Shown here: one piece after another, positions 11,049-25,900 of the stretch
How positions within the stretch are numbered: position 1 is the first letter of the stretch
How the letters are laid out: each line of letters begins with the position of its first letter
Assembly (NCBI RefSeq): GCF_001949145.1
Contig: NW_019091578.1
Coordinates: 298,859 to 349,403 of the forward strand
Reading direction: 5' to 3'
Length of the DNA: 50,545 bases
DNA from: Acanthaster planci
Lineage: Eukaryota > Echinodermata > Asteroidea > Valvatida > Acanthasteridae
Translations under genes and position numbers: made by a program
The notes under the pieces: generated by a model
Told to the model about the DNA's origin: nothing
What the model saw: the letters and a program-made list of their open reading frames with translations, nothing else
Databases searched by the model: none

Positions 11049-13760
11049 TCTGTCAAGTATGACAGTGGTGTCATAAAGACATAGTATAGAACGCAGCAGA
11101 TTTCAGGATTTCTTTACAAGGCACGGGTATTTGTTTTAATAACAGGATTCATGATAGTTTGTTTAGACAGGTTTTTTTAGTGTTGAGTTACCCTCTGTTG
11201 GTAATGATGTGCCAAAAAAAGTAGCATGCCATGGTTAGTACTTAGTTGGATCAGTACATGTGATTCTACAGTACATGTTGCATATTGGAGACTAACATGA
11301 CCTACATGTATTCAACTTAATACGTACTTGCTTTTTCTGTTCCTCTCTTCCACTGCTGAAATTATGTACATGTAGATAGAAAGGATATCCACCAGGAACT
11401 GTATTGACATCTCAGTACAATATGATACATAGCCATAGTCCATGATTACACCATTTATTTCCTGTTTCAGAAGTTCTAAATGTAAATAACTGTGAGTGTG
11501 TGCTTATGCACTCTGTGGTTAAATGCAATTTGGTTTGTGTGTGTGTCTGTGTGTGACCAATGCTTAGAGTTGACAGATGTACATGTACTCTTCTGGGTGT
11601 CTTCATTTTGTGATGCAGGTGCATATTGTGAATATTATGATATGTGCATGCCTAGTGGGTATGAATTGGAATGAACAAAACAAAACATCCTGGTACTTTA
11701 AGGATTATCTAGATTTCTGGATTGGACATCTGAAGGCCAGGTTCAATAACCTCCGTGTATTAACAAGGGAGCACATCATTTACAATCAACAATCTGTCTT
11801 AGATTGACACACCACGTGTATCATACATACAGGGTATGTTGTTTGTTCAGCTCTCATATAGTACACAAAGTCATTTGATAAATCTGGAGTATACTCATGT
11901 TAGAAGCAGGTACTGGTATACATGTACATTGTGTGGTGCCTATTCACATATTGCACCATGGTTTCTCCATTGGTGGCCACGGGGGGGCACATTTGCATGG
12001 AATGGATGAGGCCCCTAACCTGGGGTAGCATTCACTGCAGTTTCCTCAAAGGTGGAAGTTTTGTGAGGCTGGTTTCTTGGCAGGGCATTGCCACATTACA
12101 CCTTTTGTCCTCAGTGCTTGAATGTTTTTCAGTGGACTGAATGTTATCAGGCTTGAATTCATTAATCCAAATTGTCATTGACTATAAGTATTTTAGTTAC
12201 AAGGCATTCACGGTAAAGGTTTCAAATGAGGGATTATCAAATGGGCATTTTACCTGCTCCAGGCCCCATATGTTAAGGATTATACTGTCCATCCTAGAGT
12301 ACAGTATATGCATGTAGTGTGTCTGGTTATGATCCTCCAGTAAATGATACTTGTAGATTGTAAAGAGAGCCATCCTCAAAATCACAACAGGTTCCCAAGG
12401 CCAAATGCATTTGGTCAGTCACACCATGGAGCTAGGACTAGGTGGTCATGCCATTGTTCTGTGGTCACATAATGGCCACACTGGCCACAGCAATCACCTC
12501 CATCACTCACTGTCCACCCAGTGACCGGCCAATTTGCATTCAGGGTAGCCAGGTCAGTGGTATATTATCCAAAAACATTTAGCCCACCTTCCCAGTGACC
12601 TTGTCTGTCAGTGGTCTGTCTGACAGCCATTGGTTAATATGTAATGGATGATGATGACCTCTGTAAGGATTCTCCAGCTGGCTGACCTCTGTCCAGTATG
12701 TCTCTATCAAATCTTGAAACAATTTGAAGACTTTACTGAAATGCTCTGTGAGTTTTATCTCAGACTACATCCAAATGTGGTGTCTAGAGCTACGGTAGGT
12801 CTAAGTCCTCTCTTTATTGGAAATACATGGAGGCATACAGACAGTAGAGCTAGCCGTAGCTCTGGAAGTCCATTTTGGACATGGCCTAAGCCCTGTGCAC
12901 TGACCATCTATGCATGACAAGGCACTGCTTACATGAACACCAGTAATTACTGAAGTCTTTGATATCTTCATGCTCATATGAAACATTCACATGCATACCA
13001 TATCCAAAGTTTTGTTGAATTGTCAGCATACATGTATTACATCTATTTTGATCATGATTTTATGTCTTACAGTTGAAAAGGGTTGACACCTTACATTTCA
13101 CTTTAGTAATAAAGGTATTGCCTTGTGCACAATGTACTAAAGATTGGGGGGGTGTGAGACGGGAGGTGTGAGACAGTAGATGCACTGGAGCTGTGAGTGC
13201 TGCCTCAAGAGTGTACTCTGTAACGACTGACCTTGCATGAGTACATGCACCCTCTGTCTTTAGTTTGCACAAATTCTGTTTTGAAGAATTTGGCAGAAAA
13301 GTTGGTGAAACGTGAGTCTAACTCCTGTACAGTCCCCACAGCCATGTGAGCCATGTATCCTGGTTGTTCAGTTTATCTTCTTCCTTTGGTGTTTTGTATC
13401 TGTCCCGAAATATAACCCTGTTTTTATTCTAAGCCCCTTGTTGGTCTGGCACCCAGACCCACAGAGTCCTAGATGCTGCTTTTATATCAATTGGTCAGGT
13501 TTTACTGGGGTTTCCCTGACCAGTTAAATACTTTACCATACTGTCATGGTAATTGTTCTGAATTCTGTGGCACGTATCCTTTCGTGTGATTGGATAAACA
13601 TGCCAGAATCCTTCATGTGTAAGGTCTAATGTAGTGGAGGGCCACATATTCATGCCATGTACATTTAATAATTTATGTCAGACTATTTATTGAAAATCTG
13701 TTACTCGAGTAATTTAATTGTATTTATTAAAATAAAGATTGTTTGGGTTTTGATTGGTCT
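11049..13760 (+). other. Probable ninjurin 3' UTR and downstream DNA
   Basis: No coding exon follows the ninjurin stop. The short open frames here show no family resemblance. A canonical AATAAA at 13731-13736 is a plausible polyadenylation signal, but the actual 3' end is unknown. A short imperfect inverted repeat built on AGAGCTACGGT lies at about 12785-12865. Confidence 0.4.
13731..13736 (+). terminator. Candidate polyadenylation signal for ninjurin
   Basis: This is an AATAAA hexamer followed by a TG-rich stretch (GTTTGGGTTTTGATTGGTCTG), which fits a cleavage site with its downstream element. It would imply a 3' UTR of about 2.7 kb. Other AATAAA motifs lie further on, at about 15222, 16290 and 16613, so this choice is tentative. 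Confidence 0.3.
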
Positions 13761-16700
13761 GCAGATACCAGGCTACAGTGGAGTTAAATTTATTTTTTGT
13801 ATTGCATATTTACAATGTACAAATGCATGAAAGTACTACTTTAAATGTTTGCACTTTTTCAATCTGTTAAAGGTTACATTGTTCACAGTTTATTTCTACA
13901 TGCTGAAATTACTTCTGGTAAATAGAATGGTTTAATAGAAAAAGAACGAAATGATACTCCCCCTGCATTACATTGACAGGAAGCTACTAGTATGTCACGT
14001 GCTTTGCAATTAATGTTTGCCTGGCAGGATCAGTGCTCTGTGTAAAATTTCTCTCCACGTGCTAATCTCAATTTCTCACTGTCAATTTTTCCCCTCAGAT
14101 CGGATTCAAGGCCTGAACTACTTTTTTTATAACAGGATTCTTGTCTGGGGTCCTGAGGACCTAAAGTCATTGGGGACGTGTCTTGGTTGTTGTGACCTAC
14201 CATCTGTGATAAATGTTTGGGGACATGGCTAGCCATGTGTCACTTCCTTGTCATTGGGGTACATGCTACCCACACCTGATCTGCATGATTGTGTCTCGTG
14301 ACAGGTCAGAAGTGATAAGGTCAGATGTGTAATGAAACAGGATCTGGCAAGTAATGACATTCCTTGCCTTGTGACTGTGTTCACAATCTTGTCAAGGAAC
14401 TCCTCTGCCAAGAACCATCAACTGATCAATATGACTTGCCATTTTGCAAAACATCTGTATCAGAGATCTTTTTTAGAATTGGTCCCAGCCCTGTGAAAGT
14501 ATCCTCTTATCGCTCTGTAAGAAATTTATAATCGTGAGGGAGCACATCTTTGCTTTCAGAATGAAGTCCAATGGTAACAAACATTACATGTACCAGTAAA
14601 TGATGGGCTCACATGTGGCATATTCATGCATAGCATACATTTAGACCCTGTTTGAACCTAACTACAGCAAGGGATTGTGAAATTCACATTCTAAATTGGC
14701 CAACTGTTTAACATCTCTATGCACAATATCTACCTGTGTACAGAATCTATCTGTACTTCCAGCAACATGAGAATTAATCTTAATAGATAACAGTTCTGTG
14801 TCAGGATCGGATACAACTGGTACTGTATTTTCTGTTTGCTCACAAGATAAGACAGGTTTACTTAACACCGATTATATTCATTTTAATCTGATCACAGGAC
14901 TTAGTGTAATGTATTCATCTACCCAGAGGAGTGTGTGGTATGGTAGAGGGTGTAATTTGTGTAGGAGTAATGAGTACTTGAGCTAGACAAGTATATAAAA
15001 TAATTGACGATCATGTTGTGCAATATTTGTGGTAAAGTACATATCCTTTAGAGCCCTTTCCTTCATTGGGGGTCTTAAATTGGATTAGAACATGTGCATG
15101 TATATGTCTGCAGTCATGAAAATGGAGGCTAGTTCATCTATTTATTTAAATTGGTAATTTGACTGATATCAATATCAGATGATGATGTGACATAGCCAAA
15201 GTTGTATAGCAGTGTAGAGAATAAATAATAATTGAAGTTCACCCAGACCAAATACTCCTAGTCCTCTCCTGGGAAGTGTTTAATGATTCATTGTTTGGAT
15301 AAGAATTTCGGCTTCCTTAAAACGTTGTTTTCAACTGTATTGATTGGCTTGTCATTTTATCAGGATTGAAATCTTTGTTTCAATTGACATTTAAAAATTT
15401 ACTTTAAATGTCAGGTTTTTCTGAATCTCTGCATATGCAGTTGAAAATGAGGCCTTCTGCAGCTTTGTAGTTAAGTATTTGACCAAGCCTATTATTGATC
15501 AAGCAGATTTAATGAATTTCTTTCCGACAAATATATTTTTATTAAAGTACTGCATGTATCATTACTTCCCTTTTCCCAGGAAGTTCATATAACCTGCACA
15601 TATCATTGTCAACTTTGTGAACAAAATCATGCTTATCCCAGTTCCAATTTAAAATTATCAAAAATATTTAAATTTTTATAAAGATTACAAATTGGGTTGT
15701 ACATTTTTTGTTTTAATTCTAATTTATTGGCCACAGTTTGGACAGAATAATGGTATTAAACAAAAGCCATCTAATAATTTAACCTATCAGTTGAGATTTG
15801 ATCTGTTTTGGGACACATGTATTTCATTGCTCAGATGTGTTGATGTTTACAGATTTACATGATACAGGTACATAGTTTATGTACATGTAATTTATGTATT
15901 TGGATACTGTTGTATTCATTTGGCATCTGTGACTTCTTTCATAGACAGGAATTTACTCGTGTACATGCATGACGGACATCGGTGTTCACTGCTGATCTTG
16001 GGTCTTGATGGTTGTGAAAGTGTATGAAATTCATCCTCACCATGTTTGTGTTTGGTCACCTTAGGCATTGTCATTGTCTGTTAGCGCCATGTAAATTGCC
16101 ATCAAGTTAGTGATGTTAACTATTTAATTTCTGTATGAAAACTGATGCATGACTTTGTGCATTGTCAGCTGCTAATTTGGGAAATGTTTGATGACCTGGA
16201 TGTTGTAGTTTGAAATATGTATTACAAGAAAACTGAACAACTTTTTCAATTTAAGCCACATTAGTTGCCAATCCAAATGACTTTGTGCAAATAAATTTAA
16301 TGAGTTTTTATGTTCATTTCTTGCCTTGTATCAATGTTCATACCTCATGCTTTTCAATGACAGTTTACGTTGGTAAATTGTCAGTTTTAGAGAAATAATT
16401 CAACTAGCATGAATTTATTGATTTAACTGAAAAAAAAAAACCAATGTGTATGTTCGTTTACATTTGTTGACTGGCAGTATTTCTTCTGAGTACAAAGAAA
16501 AGACCTTTATATAAAGTACTTGATTTAAAAACAGAGATAAGTTTGGATATTCACTGATTTATTTCTCTCCACTGGTCTGGTAATTCCATGCATCTGATTT
16601 AGTATAACAAAATAAATTAGAAAATAACCATAGAAATATTCTGCTTATTTACAATAACCTAAAAGAAAGATTTGCAGAAATAATACTGCAAATCATTTTT

Positions 16701-19700
16701 TTTCTCCTCCATGAGAGTGAAGACAACACATTTTGTACACTGAAGAAATTTGGCTATGAAAAAAAAAGATGGTAAATACATGTATACAAGAAGTTAACCT
16801 TATTTTCAAGTGTGTGTGATACACAAACCATATAAAGACTTTAATTAGTCTGACATGTAAATTGAACTTACTAGCACCAATATAAGAGGAAAAGTAGCAC
16901 TTAGACTAGTAGCATACCAAAAAGAAAAGGGAACAGCCAAGATCAACTTCAAGTAAGAACTTGTAGGTGTCACATTGTGGATTCCGGGCATTACCTAGAT
17001 TTGAACACATACAATCAACCTACACAAATCCACTTACTGGTACAAATTGCTTAAACTTTCTGATCCAAAATCCCAAAAAGCATCCCTTAACAAATGTGGT
17101 GAACTACACCATTAAATACGCCAACAATACAGGCAATTCACAATAGTACGCCTCCCAAAGTTTGCTACGCGTTGGTGAATCACAACTCGCAAAATCTGTC
17201 GACCCTTTCCAAACATGCACTGGGTTGACTGCGCATTGTGATTGGCCAACGCATTGCAAACTTTTGGAGGCACACTTTTGTGAAACCCCCCATACTCTTG
17301 TAAATAAGAGATTTTTTGGTTACGACAAACACACCTGCAGATTTCATGGGTGAAGTTGAACACCTCTTGGGAACTGCAACTCATTGACACATGTAATTTA
17401 CCTTATCTACCTTCTCATTCAATGAGAATATTTTTAGAAGAGGTGATGTGATGTGAAATGCAGTACGTGTTGAGCTTCTGTAAACATAGATGATTGAACA
17501 AACTTGACACAGTTCCTGACCAATAATATCATGTATGATGATGTAGCACATCACACAACTACAATCTCACCTTTCAATTTCAGATCTGGTCATTTAACTG
17601 ACATTTTCCTCCCTAAATTGAAACAGAAACCCTCTAAAAGATTTATTACCAAAAAGGAATAGAATTCCCAAAATGATTTTGTGCTTGAATAAAAATAGAC
17701 AACAGGACTCACATGCATTGCTGCGTTAACTTCCAAACAAGCTGTTACACCATCAAGAGGAAAAGGATATATCTTAAATATGATATATGTATACCAACCA
17801 TGCATTTTTAACTGATTGTAAAATCATGATTTTTAGTCAATGCAATGCTCAAGAAAATGTTGACATCAAAATGGGAAACAAGATTGAAAAAACATGGAGA
17901 ATGGTAGAGGGTAAACACTATTTCCAAAAAAAAGAATTCCTGGATTCAATGTATGGTAGTGAACAGGAAACATGCAGCACAAATATATTTGAAGTTTACA
18001 TGTAAATGACAAGAAACCTGAAAAAAAATCTGAAATTTCATTCAGTCTTACCTACATGTACCCTGATACAATTACACCTGATAGTCTTAAGAACTTCATC
18101 CATGATTACACTATTGCACTGAACTTGTAGGGTGCCTTTCCATACCAAAAAAGATATTCACAAGAGTTTCCCCCTCCCCAATGAGGCACCTATACAAACA
18201 GGTAATGAATCATTTTTTCTGTGAGCATGCCCAAACACCTATTTTGGTTACTGGCAAATCAAAGTCAAGTGAGGGTGCTGTTTATATTTCATTGGCCATT
18301 ACAGTACGTCCAAATCAACTGGCTGTGGCTTGGAACAATGCGTCTATGGAAAAATTGCAACAGTTGCCAGCCAGTGACTCCTACAGGTGTATGTGTTCTA
18401 GGCAGCCATAGCCACAACTTTCAGACAGCCTACATGTATACTGGATCTGAAGTTGACAGCAAATGAAGCTACGGAGTAAATACACACAAAATTATATTGG
18501 TGGACCATGTTGACTAGTCAATATCTGACATGACAACTCATTAAACAAGAATAGTTTTCATCTGAATAAGAACACAGGTCATCACGGTTAAAGTTGCCAT
18601 CTCACATTTTCAAAAATTGTCACAACATTTTACTTGGTGCCCAACAAAACTCTTCAAAATACACAATAAACTAACAATTCACAAAATGCAAAGGACTACA
18701 CAAATACTGTTCTGACATTATTAAATATCTGACGTGTATTTCACTTCCGTAATGCTTTAGTAAGTAGTGATAATATGAATACAACTTTAAATCAATTATC
18801 ATACACATAATTACAAAATGAAAAAAGTGACTTTTTTTTCTTTTTCCACAATTTTCTTTTAAAAAGAAAAACACAGCAATCTTCTATCTTTTTTGGATAA
18901 ATGGGGGAACAATTTTTCAACAAAAGGAAAGCGGCTCGGGAACAATTTTGGAATGAAAAATGAACTCCAACATGTCCAGCTGTGATGTTTCTAACCATAT
19001 CAGTACGGAGACAATTCCACAAGAACCTAATCTGCTCTGAGGATGAAAGGGGGCCAAGTCCAGGACAGACAGCTTTGACAACTCTCTAAATAATTTTCCT
19101 GATACTGTGTGATATTTATACAGCCAACATACACCCGTATGTTGAGTGGGACAGTTACCAGACTATTAAGTTACCAGCCTAGCCAGGTGTTTGCTCACTT
19201 AATACCGGGTCATGCTTTATTCACTGAGGCTCACAATCAGGTCAAAGGTTACGAAGTCTGTAGGTCATGTTTAGATTGCCTAATTCTGCATTAAGTATGG
19301 CTTCCAGTCTAAAGCACTTGGGAAGCAAAAAAATATGCCTTGGGGGAATGTACAAACTGCCAAAAGTATCAGGGCACAGGTGTAATGTACTTACTGAGTC
19401 AACCAGGGCTGTCCTTTGTTAGAATCATTTGAAGAAGATGACACCAGAACACAATACCAACCTGTTATAGCTGAAAAAATGAACTTAGCATGTTCATAAC
19501 CAGCATTTAAAATAGATGTCCTTTTCACACAATATGCCCTCATGGCATTGCTGCAAAGAACAGCTTCCAATTATTAAGGGAACTAAGCAATGATACAAGC
19601 ATGGGGCATGTACACAGCTTGGAATGAATCTCTAATATCTTAAGAGAGAAGGCTACACTGATGCTATAGACCTATAGAATCCTATGATCCCTCAACTTTC

Positions 19701-19723
19701 CCAAGCTCTGCCCAATTCCATTT
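13761..19723. other. Region between convergent ninjurin and GRIP genes
   Basis: This is AT-rich DNA with no supportable exon on either strand. The two neighbouring genes end towards each other, so the right part is probably the GRIP 3' UTR (minus strand). A minus-strand AATAAA at 19216-19221 lies about 500 bases past the GRIP stop, and others lie further left near 17640, 16558 and 16413. One copy of a small inverted-repeat element sits at 17137-17285. Nothing else stands out. Confidence 0.5.
17137..17285. repeat. Small inverted-repeat element, copy A
   Basis: One end reads TTCACAATAGTACGCC and the other is its imperfect complement ending CTTTTGTGAAA. The interior contains CGCATTGTGATTGGCCAACG. 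A related copy with the same ends and interior motif, in another arrangement, lies at 38214-38381. Two copies with matching termini indicate a MITE-like family. Confidence 0.6.
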
Positions 19724-19945
19724 CTACATAGTATGCTGTGATGAGTTCTCCTGATTGCTTTGTCTACTACCATCTTGAGATCCCAGCCACATTGTCTCCG
19801 TGCCTGCTGGAGGTCGTTGGATGAGGTGAACATTACCATCACTTGGCTGGGAGCGGCTTATTGACAACTCCAACTGGTTACCAGACTCTGCTATCAACGG
19901 TACTACCATGCAGCAGTCAAAGTCACGCGTTCTAGTTTGATTAAT
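19724..19945 (-). CDS. GRIP: GRIP exon 19: second half of PDZ7, C-terminus, stop
   Basis: This exon is entered in phase 0 after acceptor TTGTATTTCCAG. It continues PDZ7 with [20 protein letters not shown], which is almost the same as vertebrate GRIP ([17 protein letters not shown]). It then runs into a polar tail ([19 protein letters not shown]) and ends at TAG (19726-19724). In GRIP1, PDZ7 binds GRASP-1 rather than receptor tails. Confidence 0.93.
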   Translation of the reverse strand: MNQTRTRDFDCCMVVPLIAESGNQLELSISRSQPSDGNVHLIQRPPAGTETMWLGSQDGSRQSNQENSSQHTM

Positions 19946-22900
19946 CTGGAAATACAATAAAAAGCATTAATAAATACCTGGGACAGTTTTTCTATTCCTA
20001 TTGGTCGAAATGCATCACGTGACCACGTATTAACATTTGATAATGCGTGCTGAGAAGTGATAACGCCCACTGCGTAAATCATGCGCTGGTACATGGGGGA
20101 TATGAGACAGTTTAATCCGGTCTGATTGGTCAAGAGTTTGTGTGCACACGCCATGCACACACCAAGTTCATTGAAGGGGATTCTATTGGACAACTTTCAA
20201 AAGGAATATACCATAAAATGGACGGGGTGTTCAGGAAAATGAACGTAAAATATCAGAACAAAATTGTGGGAAATCCATCATATGTTGACCTCTTTTGACT
20301 CTCTGAATAAAAAGGTATTCCTGAATGGAAATAAATATGTGCTTGGCCAGTCTTAAATGAACAAGAATAACACTCCCGCCTGCTGCTTGGGCGTTAGTCG
20401 TATCCACTCTCCGGAGCTGGCGTTTAAGACCGGCCAAGCTCATATTTATTCCCTTATTAGATTCCGACTGCCTTACCACCAAGCCATGTCTAAATTTACA
20501 AACAGAAGTGTACAAGTCTATGGGACAAAGCCATAGCCACTATATAGCTAGTAGCCTCTATACAGCTATATCTTACATTGATATTAGATTTAACTAAGAA
20601 ACTGCTGAGAAATTTGAAACATTGACTTAGAGCTATTCCAGTGCTGTGACAACCAGTGTATATTTCAGTGGTCCAGGGTTCATATCCCTCTCCAGTCAGT
20701 GTCTCTGTTCAACCTTGCACTACCTGAAAGTCAACTTAAGAAGTTTCCCATCTAATTGCAATGAACGTTAGAATCAATCATGTATTATTCTGATGAATTC
20801 TGCCTCAACATTTGTTACAATTTTCAATTAAAAATTTCTCCTACTAATCAAAGAAACGAACATCCTTACCTGTAGTATACGGTCAAATGGTTTGACATTA
20901 CCACTTCTTGCTGCTGGTCCTCCTGGTCGGACAGTATTGACAAACACTCCTGGCTCATATACACCATCTGAGACACTGAACCCAAAGTCTTCTACATCGC
21001 TGTCTTTGTATAAAGTGACTCGGTGTATTTCTGTCGGAGTAGCTGGTGCAGCAAGGAGTTCATTGATCTCTGCTTCCATGGCTGTCATACGATACCCATC
21101 CATCATTCTTGTTCCAGCCGGCATGCTGTACGAGTTGTAGTGGTAGGTCAGGCTGCGTGAAGACTCTGGACTCTGTGGGTAACTGGTAGCCGTGTCTGGG
21201 TAACCGGTGGCTGTGCTGTGGGGGTAACTTGTAGCGGGGCTGATCAAGTTGGATTCTGGGCTGACGCCGTTAGCAACGATCCCAGAGTCAATATTCCTGA
21301 GATATTCGTGATTTCTTGTAAGGGAAGATTTCCTGGAGGAGGGTTTGGTCAGATGGTTATAGCGGTAGCCATCCTCTTGGTCTGAGCTCAGGGGATCGCT
21401 GTTGGCACCAGAGTGATTCCTCGCTGTGCCGTAACGCTCTTCAATCTCATCCTCACTGGCATCATTTGGGGATGTCGATCGGGAGGAGGAACGCATCCGT
21501 CGTTGGCGGGTGGGTTTACGGGCTGGGGAAGGATATGCCCGACGGACAGCAGGGGAGTTGGTGCGTGAGTTAGAGCGCGAGTTAGAGCGTGAGTTGTGAA
21601 TGTTGGTACTGTGGTATCCAGTGTCTAATCCAGAACCTTCCCATGAATCAGCTGAGCCCTATAATGGTTAAAAGACCACTTGGGGTAAAAATTAATTGAG
21701 TAGCCATGGTCTACAAACTATGCACAAATGCCATCATCAGCTGCAGTCAAAAGCGAAATTCATGGTCACCCCCCCCCGATGCACTCCTGATAATGATAAA
21801 GTTTTCAAACTCAAGAAATGAGGACTGACCAGGTCGTACAAATTTTTGACACAAATCAATAGTAACTGGTTGGCAGCTTTCAGGAACACCTTCCAGGGTG
21901 CTGCAGAAGCCAACAGTTTCCAGTTATTAACCCTAACCCTCCTCAATCCTTCACCTGTTGGAGGACTGAGGGGTGTTAGGGTTAAGACAAAGGATGTTTG
22001 TGGGTCTGACTGACACCAACTGTATCAAAATAATCACAACAAATGACTGGGTCACAAAATTCAAGGACAGTCATGACTAAGACGAGGCTTGATCTTGATA
22101 AGTCAGTTATCTAGTATTCTGTCATCACTGTGAGGGGACGCAAGTTTAGCTTTCTGAACAACAGGGCACAGATTAGGTTTAGCAAATACCTGTGTGGTTC
22201 CACCAATAGGTGTACTGTGTGCTGTGGGGTTATTACTGGAGACAACAGGATTGAAATGATGCATAGTGTGTGCTTGCATCACTTGGGCATCTTTGTTCTG
22301 TTGGTAGAAAGGACACACAAGATAAAATACTAGTATGACGTCAACATGTTTACTTATGTTATAGAAATTTAATAATTTGGTGGCAAGTTAATCTGGCATG
22401 ATACAGAGCTGTAAGTCTGTGATTAGATCAGTCTGTAAGTTGGGATACAGCACTCACTGCATTGCAATGTCCAAGTTGTCCGTTCTTATAACTTTGCTAA
22501 GATTCACTCAAAGACAAGAAACGGGCAGAATATTCTTCACCTGAGTGATGGCTTTGTCAGGTACAGGGATTGGTTTCTTGTCCTGTTTACTGATCTTCAA
22601 GGTGACAATATTCCCAGAATTCTGTAAGAGTCGTATGGCAGCAGATAATGTCTTTCCTCTTAGACTGGTTCCGTTGATGGCCAGGAGTCGGTCTCCTATG
22701 TGTAATGCTCCCGTCCTGAAAATCAATTTTTTTATCAAGCAATATTCTGAGCTCATACAGGGTGATAAAACAACTGAGAATGTGACAAATGATATTTTAC
22801 CCAGCATTACACTAATGCTACATGGCAAAGCAAATGTTATAACATCTTACCAACCTATTCTACACATTAACTCTCCTATGCAACGATGCATTCTCAACAC

Positions 22901-25900
22901 AGTTGTCCTATCAGTCAAAATCAGTCAAGTGACATGTGATATGTCTATGTACTGTACATAGCGGAAGTGGAAGGAATTTTTGACTGTTTTTGACGGTTAC
23001 AGCAGAAGGAGGGTTAATGTTTTTCATACTGTTATTTGAACTAATTAAATGTTACTAAACTGTTTTAAAACAAGATCAGCATAAAATGACAATACAGTCA
23101 AGGGTCACTGTGTACTAGTTGACACCTTGGGGATTAACCATATACTGCTGGGTCTAAATTGAAGTTGCCACCTTGTAAAGAAGCCTAGATTGTGCGGCGT
23201 TGCATAATTTTCTTTTATTCCCAAAATTGGTCAAGTGTGCTGCTGGCATCTTTTCAAATGCGGCCAGATTAACGTGCAGCGGTATTGTATTGCTCATTGA
23301 TGAGGCGCTAGAGCGCTATTGTCCCCAGTTGTAATCCACTCGCACTGAATGCCACAAATAGAGGTACACTGTTTCAAAACGATGACGGATTATCTCCACT
23401 ACTGACAACAGAGAAAATGTTGGCAATTCCCAGCAGCCCGGTCTTTTGTTCCGAGTACCATCTTTCGCTACAAGGCCCCGCTCCTTTGTCCGATTTCAGG
23501 CACCCCAGCTATGCATACAAACCTAAGGTCTCCGGTACCGGGCACCCCGGCACGAAGTGGTTAATGGTAGTTTTAATAGCTGACGAAGAAATAACAAAAA
23601 AATTTACAATATGAAAACTGGCCTTGACTGAAAGAAGTGTTCTCTGAAAAACATCTGTAGATGGTGATAATCGTGTATGGGAAGAACTGTAGTGTTCAAC
23701 AGATAACGGGAAAATTCCAAGAAACTATTAAAACTTAACGCCGCATTAATTGAGGACTGAGTGTCAAGTCCTAATTCCTAACGACAAGATTGATTACCTT
23801 TCAGCCAGTCCTCCTTCAGTCAAAGCTGAGATGACAATGGGATCAAATGGTTCTTCTGTCCCTGAGATGGTAATACCTAGAGGTCCACCGTGTCGTATCA
23901 GCTCCACCGTGAATGATATTGCACCACTGATATCAGGATCTTCTGTTGATATGAAGACAATAAATGGCGTCAGAGGGAAGACGTAACTCATACACATCAA
24001 CTTGGCCAGATCTTGTGTTTCGTAGCAGTCATATAGCAAATTCAATTGACCAGAAGACCTCCACATCCATCAAGATTACAACTAAGGAGCTGTTAACCAT
24101 ATAGTATACTGTTGTGTTTGCTTAGTAAAACAAGTTTACCAGCCAAACTCAGTAACGTGTATTACTTGTGATTCATCTTGTTTACTCTAAGCAAATATAC
24201 TAAGCAGTGTTTTCTGCTTTTCAGATAAAAGAAACCAGTTTCATTTTCCAGAAAGTTAGATTTAATGTTAAACTGTTAAACTGTATAAGGAATTGTACTC
24301 GAGAGCAAGGTGTAACAGGTGAAATTTGGGGCTCAATTTTTCTTTTTCACTCAACTCCAATGTACCTGAGAAGGTTTCATCTTTCTTGACTCTCAGCTTG
24401 ACGATGTCATCGGCTTGTCTCAGGATGTGAGCTGCCTCTTCTACTGAGAATGTTTCCAAGTGAATATCATCAATGGCCAAGAGATGGTCACCAGGTTCCA
24501 GAGTACCAGTCCTGTTACATGGAAATTCGTCAGTTGTTGAATTAAAAAGACAGATGTCATTCTATCAACTAAGACTAGAACAACCATCTCTCACATTGGA
24601 TGGGGTTTGATTAAGCTATTGTTAATAACAGATCTAGGTCAACCTTCCTCTGTCTATAACAACCAGATCAAGTTAGATTGACAAGTTCAATAAAAGCATG
24701 GTAGGCAATATTACATGGACTTATTTTCAAATCTCAATGTTACTTCAGTTTTTGGCATTGGGCCAAACCATATCATATGGTGCCGAATGGCTGTGGGTAA
24801 ACATGAATCAGAAACCAGAGACAAATAAAATATTTGGGAAAAGGCCATGAACATGGTCAAGCTCTTGCTCAGAAATAGTAAAAATTAGCAGAAGATGCAA
24901 TCTGCTGTATTTTACCTATGGGCAACACTACCCTTCTTGATGTCTGATATCAGTAAGGCATCCCCTGGTTTACGATTCTTAGGGGCTGGAAAGAAAAGAC
25001 CACAAAAAATTGTTCTTGATTATTGGAAAGTCTTGGATATTGATTCAACACATTTTTTCAAAGTGTAAAATAATATTTTGGACATCCTTAACAACTCTAA
25101 AATGATCTTTTGAAAACTGTAATTGCAAACAGGATCATTAAATGATTCATGTAAAATCTTAAAAATGTTTTGACTCTAAAATAGCCGTTAATAATGCCAG
25201 TTCTTACCACTTAATGTGATGCCTAAGCCTTGATCACCCACTGGTAATTTGACACTGAATATACCGCTACTAGGAACAACAGACTCTGTCATCAATAGAA
25301 ATAAATCAAGTTATCTTCAATTAACTCTGATATTTTGAAAACAAGACAAGTCCAAACACATTAGTAACATTCTTTTCAATTAAAAATTAACCTTTTCAGC
25401 AACAGTTAAAAAAAGTTCTTTCAAAAAAAGAAATGTAATGATTTCGATCATTTCAATAAAATTATTAGAGTCAAATGGCATTAAGAGTCAGGATCGCTTC
25501 ATTGCTTTCTCAGCCACAAGGTAACAGATTGGAAAAGACAATATGTCAACTTAATGAAGACATGAAATCAAATACAAGTATGTGGACAATCCAAACCCTT
25601 TCAAATAAAGACTTTTTTTGGAACTGTACATTTCTATATGCAGTTCATTAGTGACTGCATCATACAAGAGCACACTCTACTATTTACAAGTTCCTACTGG
25701 CTGATGTGCCAATATTGTATGACTTCTAAATCCATTGATTCCACACTGTATAAGTGGGCATAACTGAAGTAGTGACAATGTCACACCAACAAACTGGATT
25801 GCTAGATTAATGTGATTTCTAAGCTACACTATGGCCTCAAGCTGGACCGACAGAGGGCACTATTTTCTTAACAACGGAGGCTCCTTTGGTACCAACTGCG

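Noticed and set aside
20466-20490. tRNA gene on the minus strand near a box A match
   Set aside because: No box B at the proper distance and no cloverleaf; better explained as SINE remnant or chance beside a foldback element.
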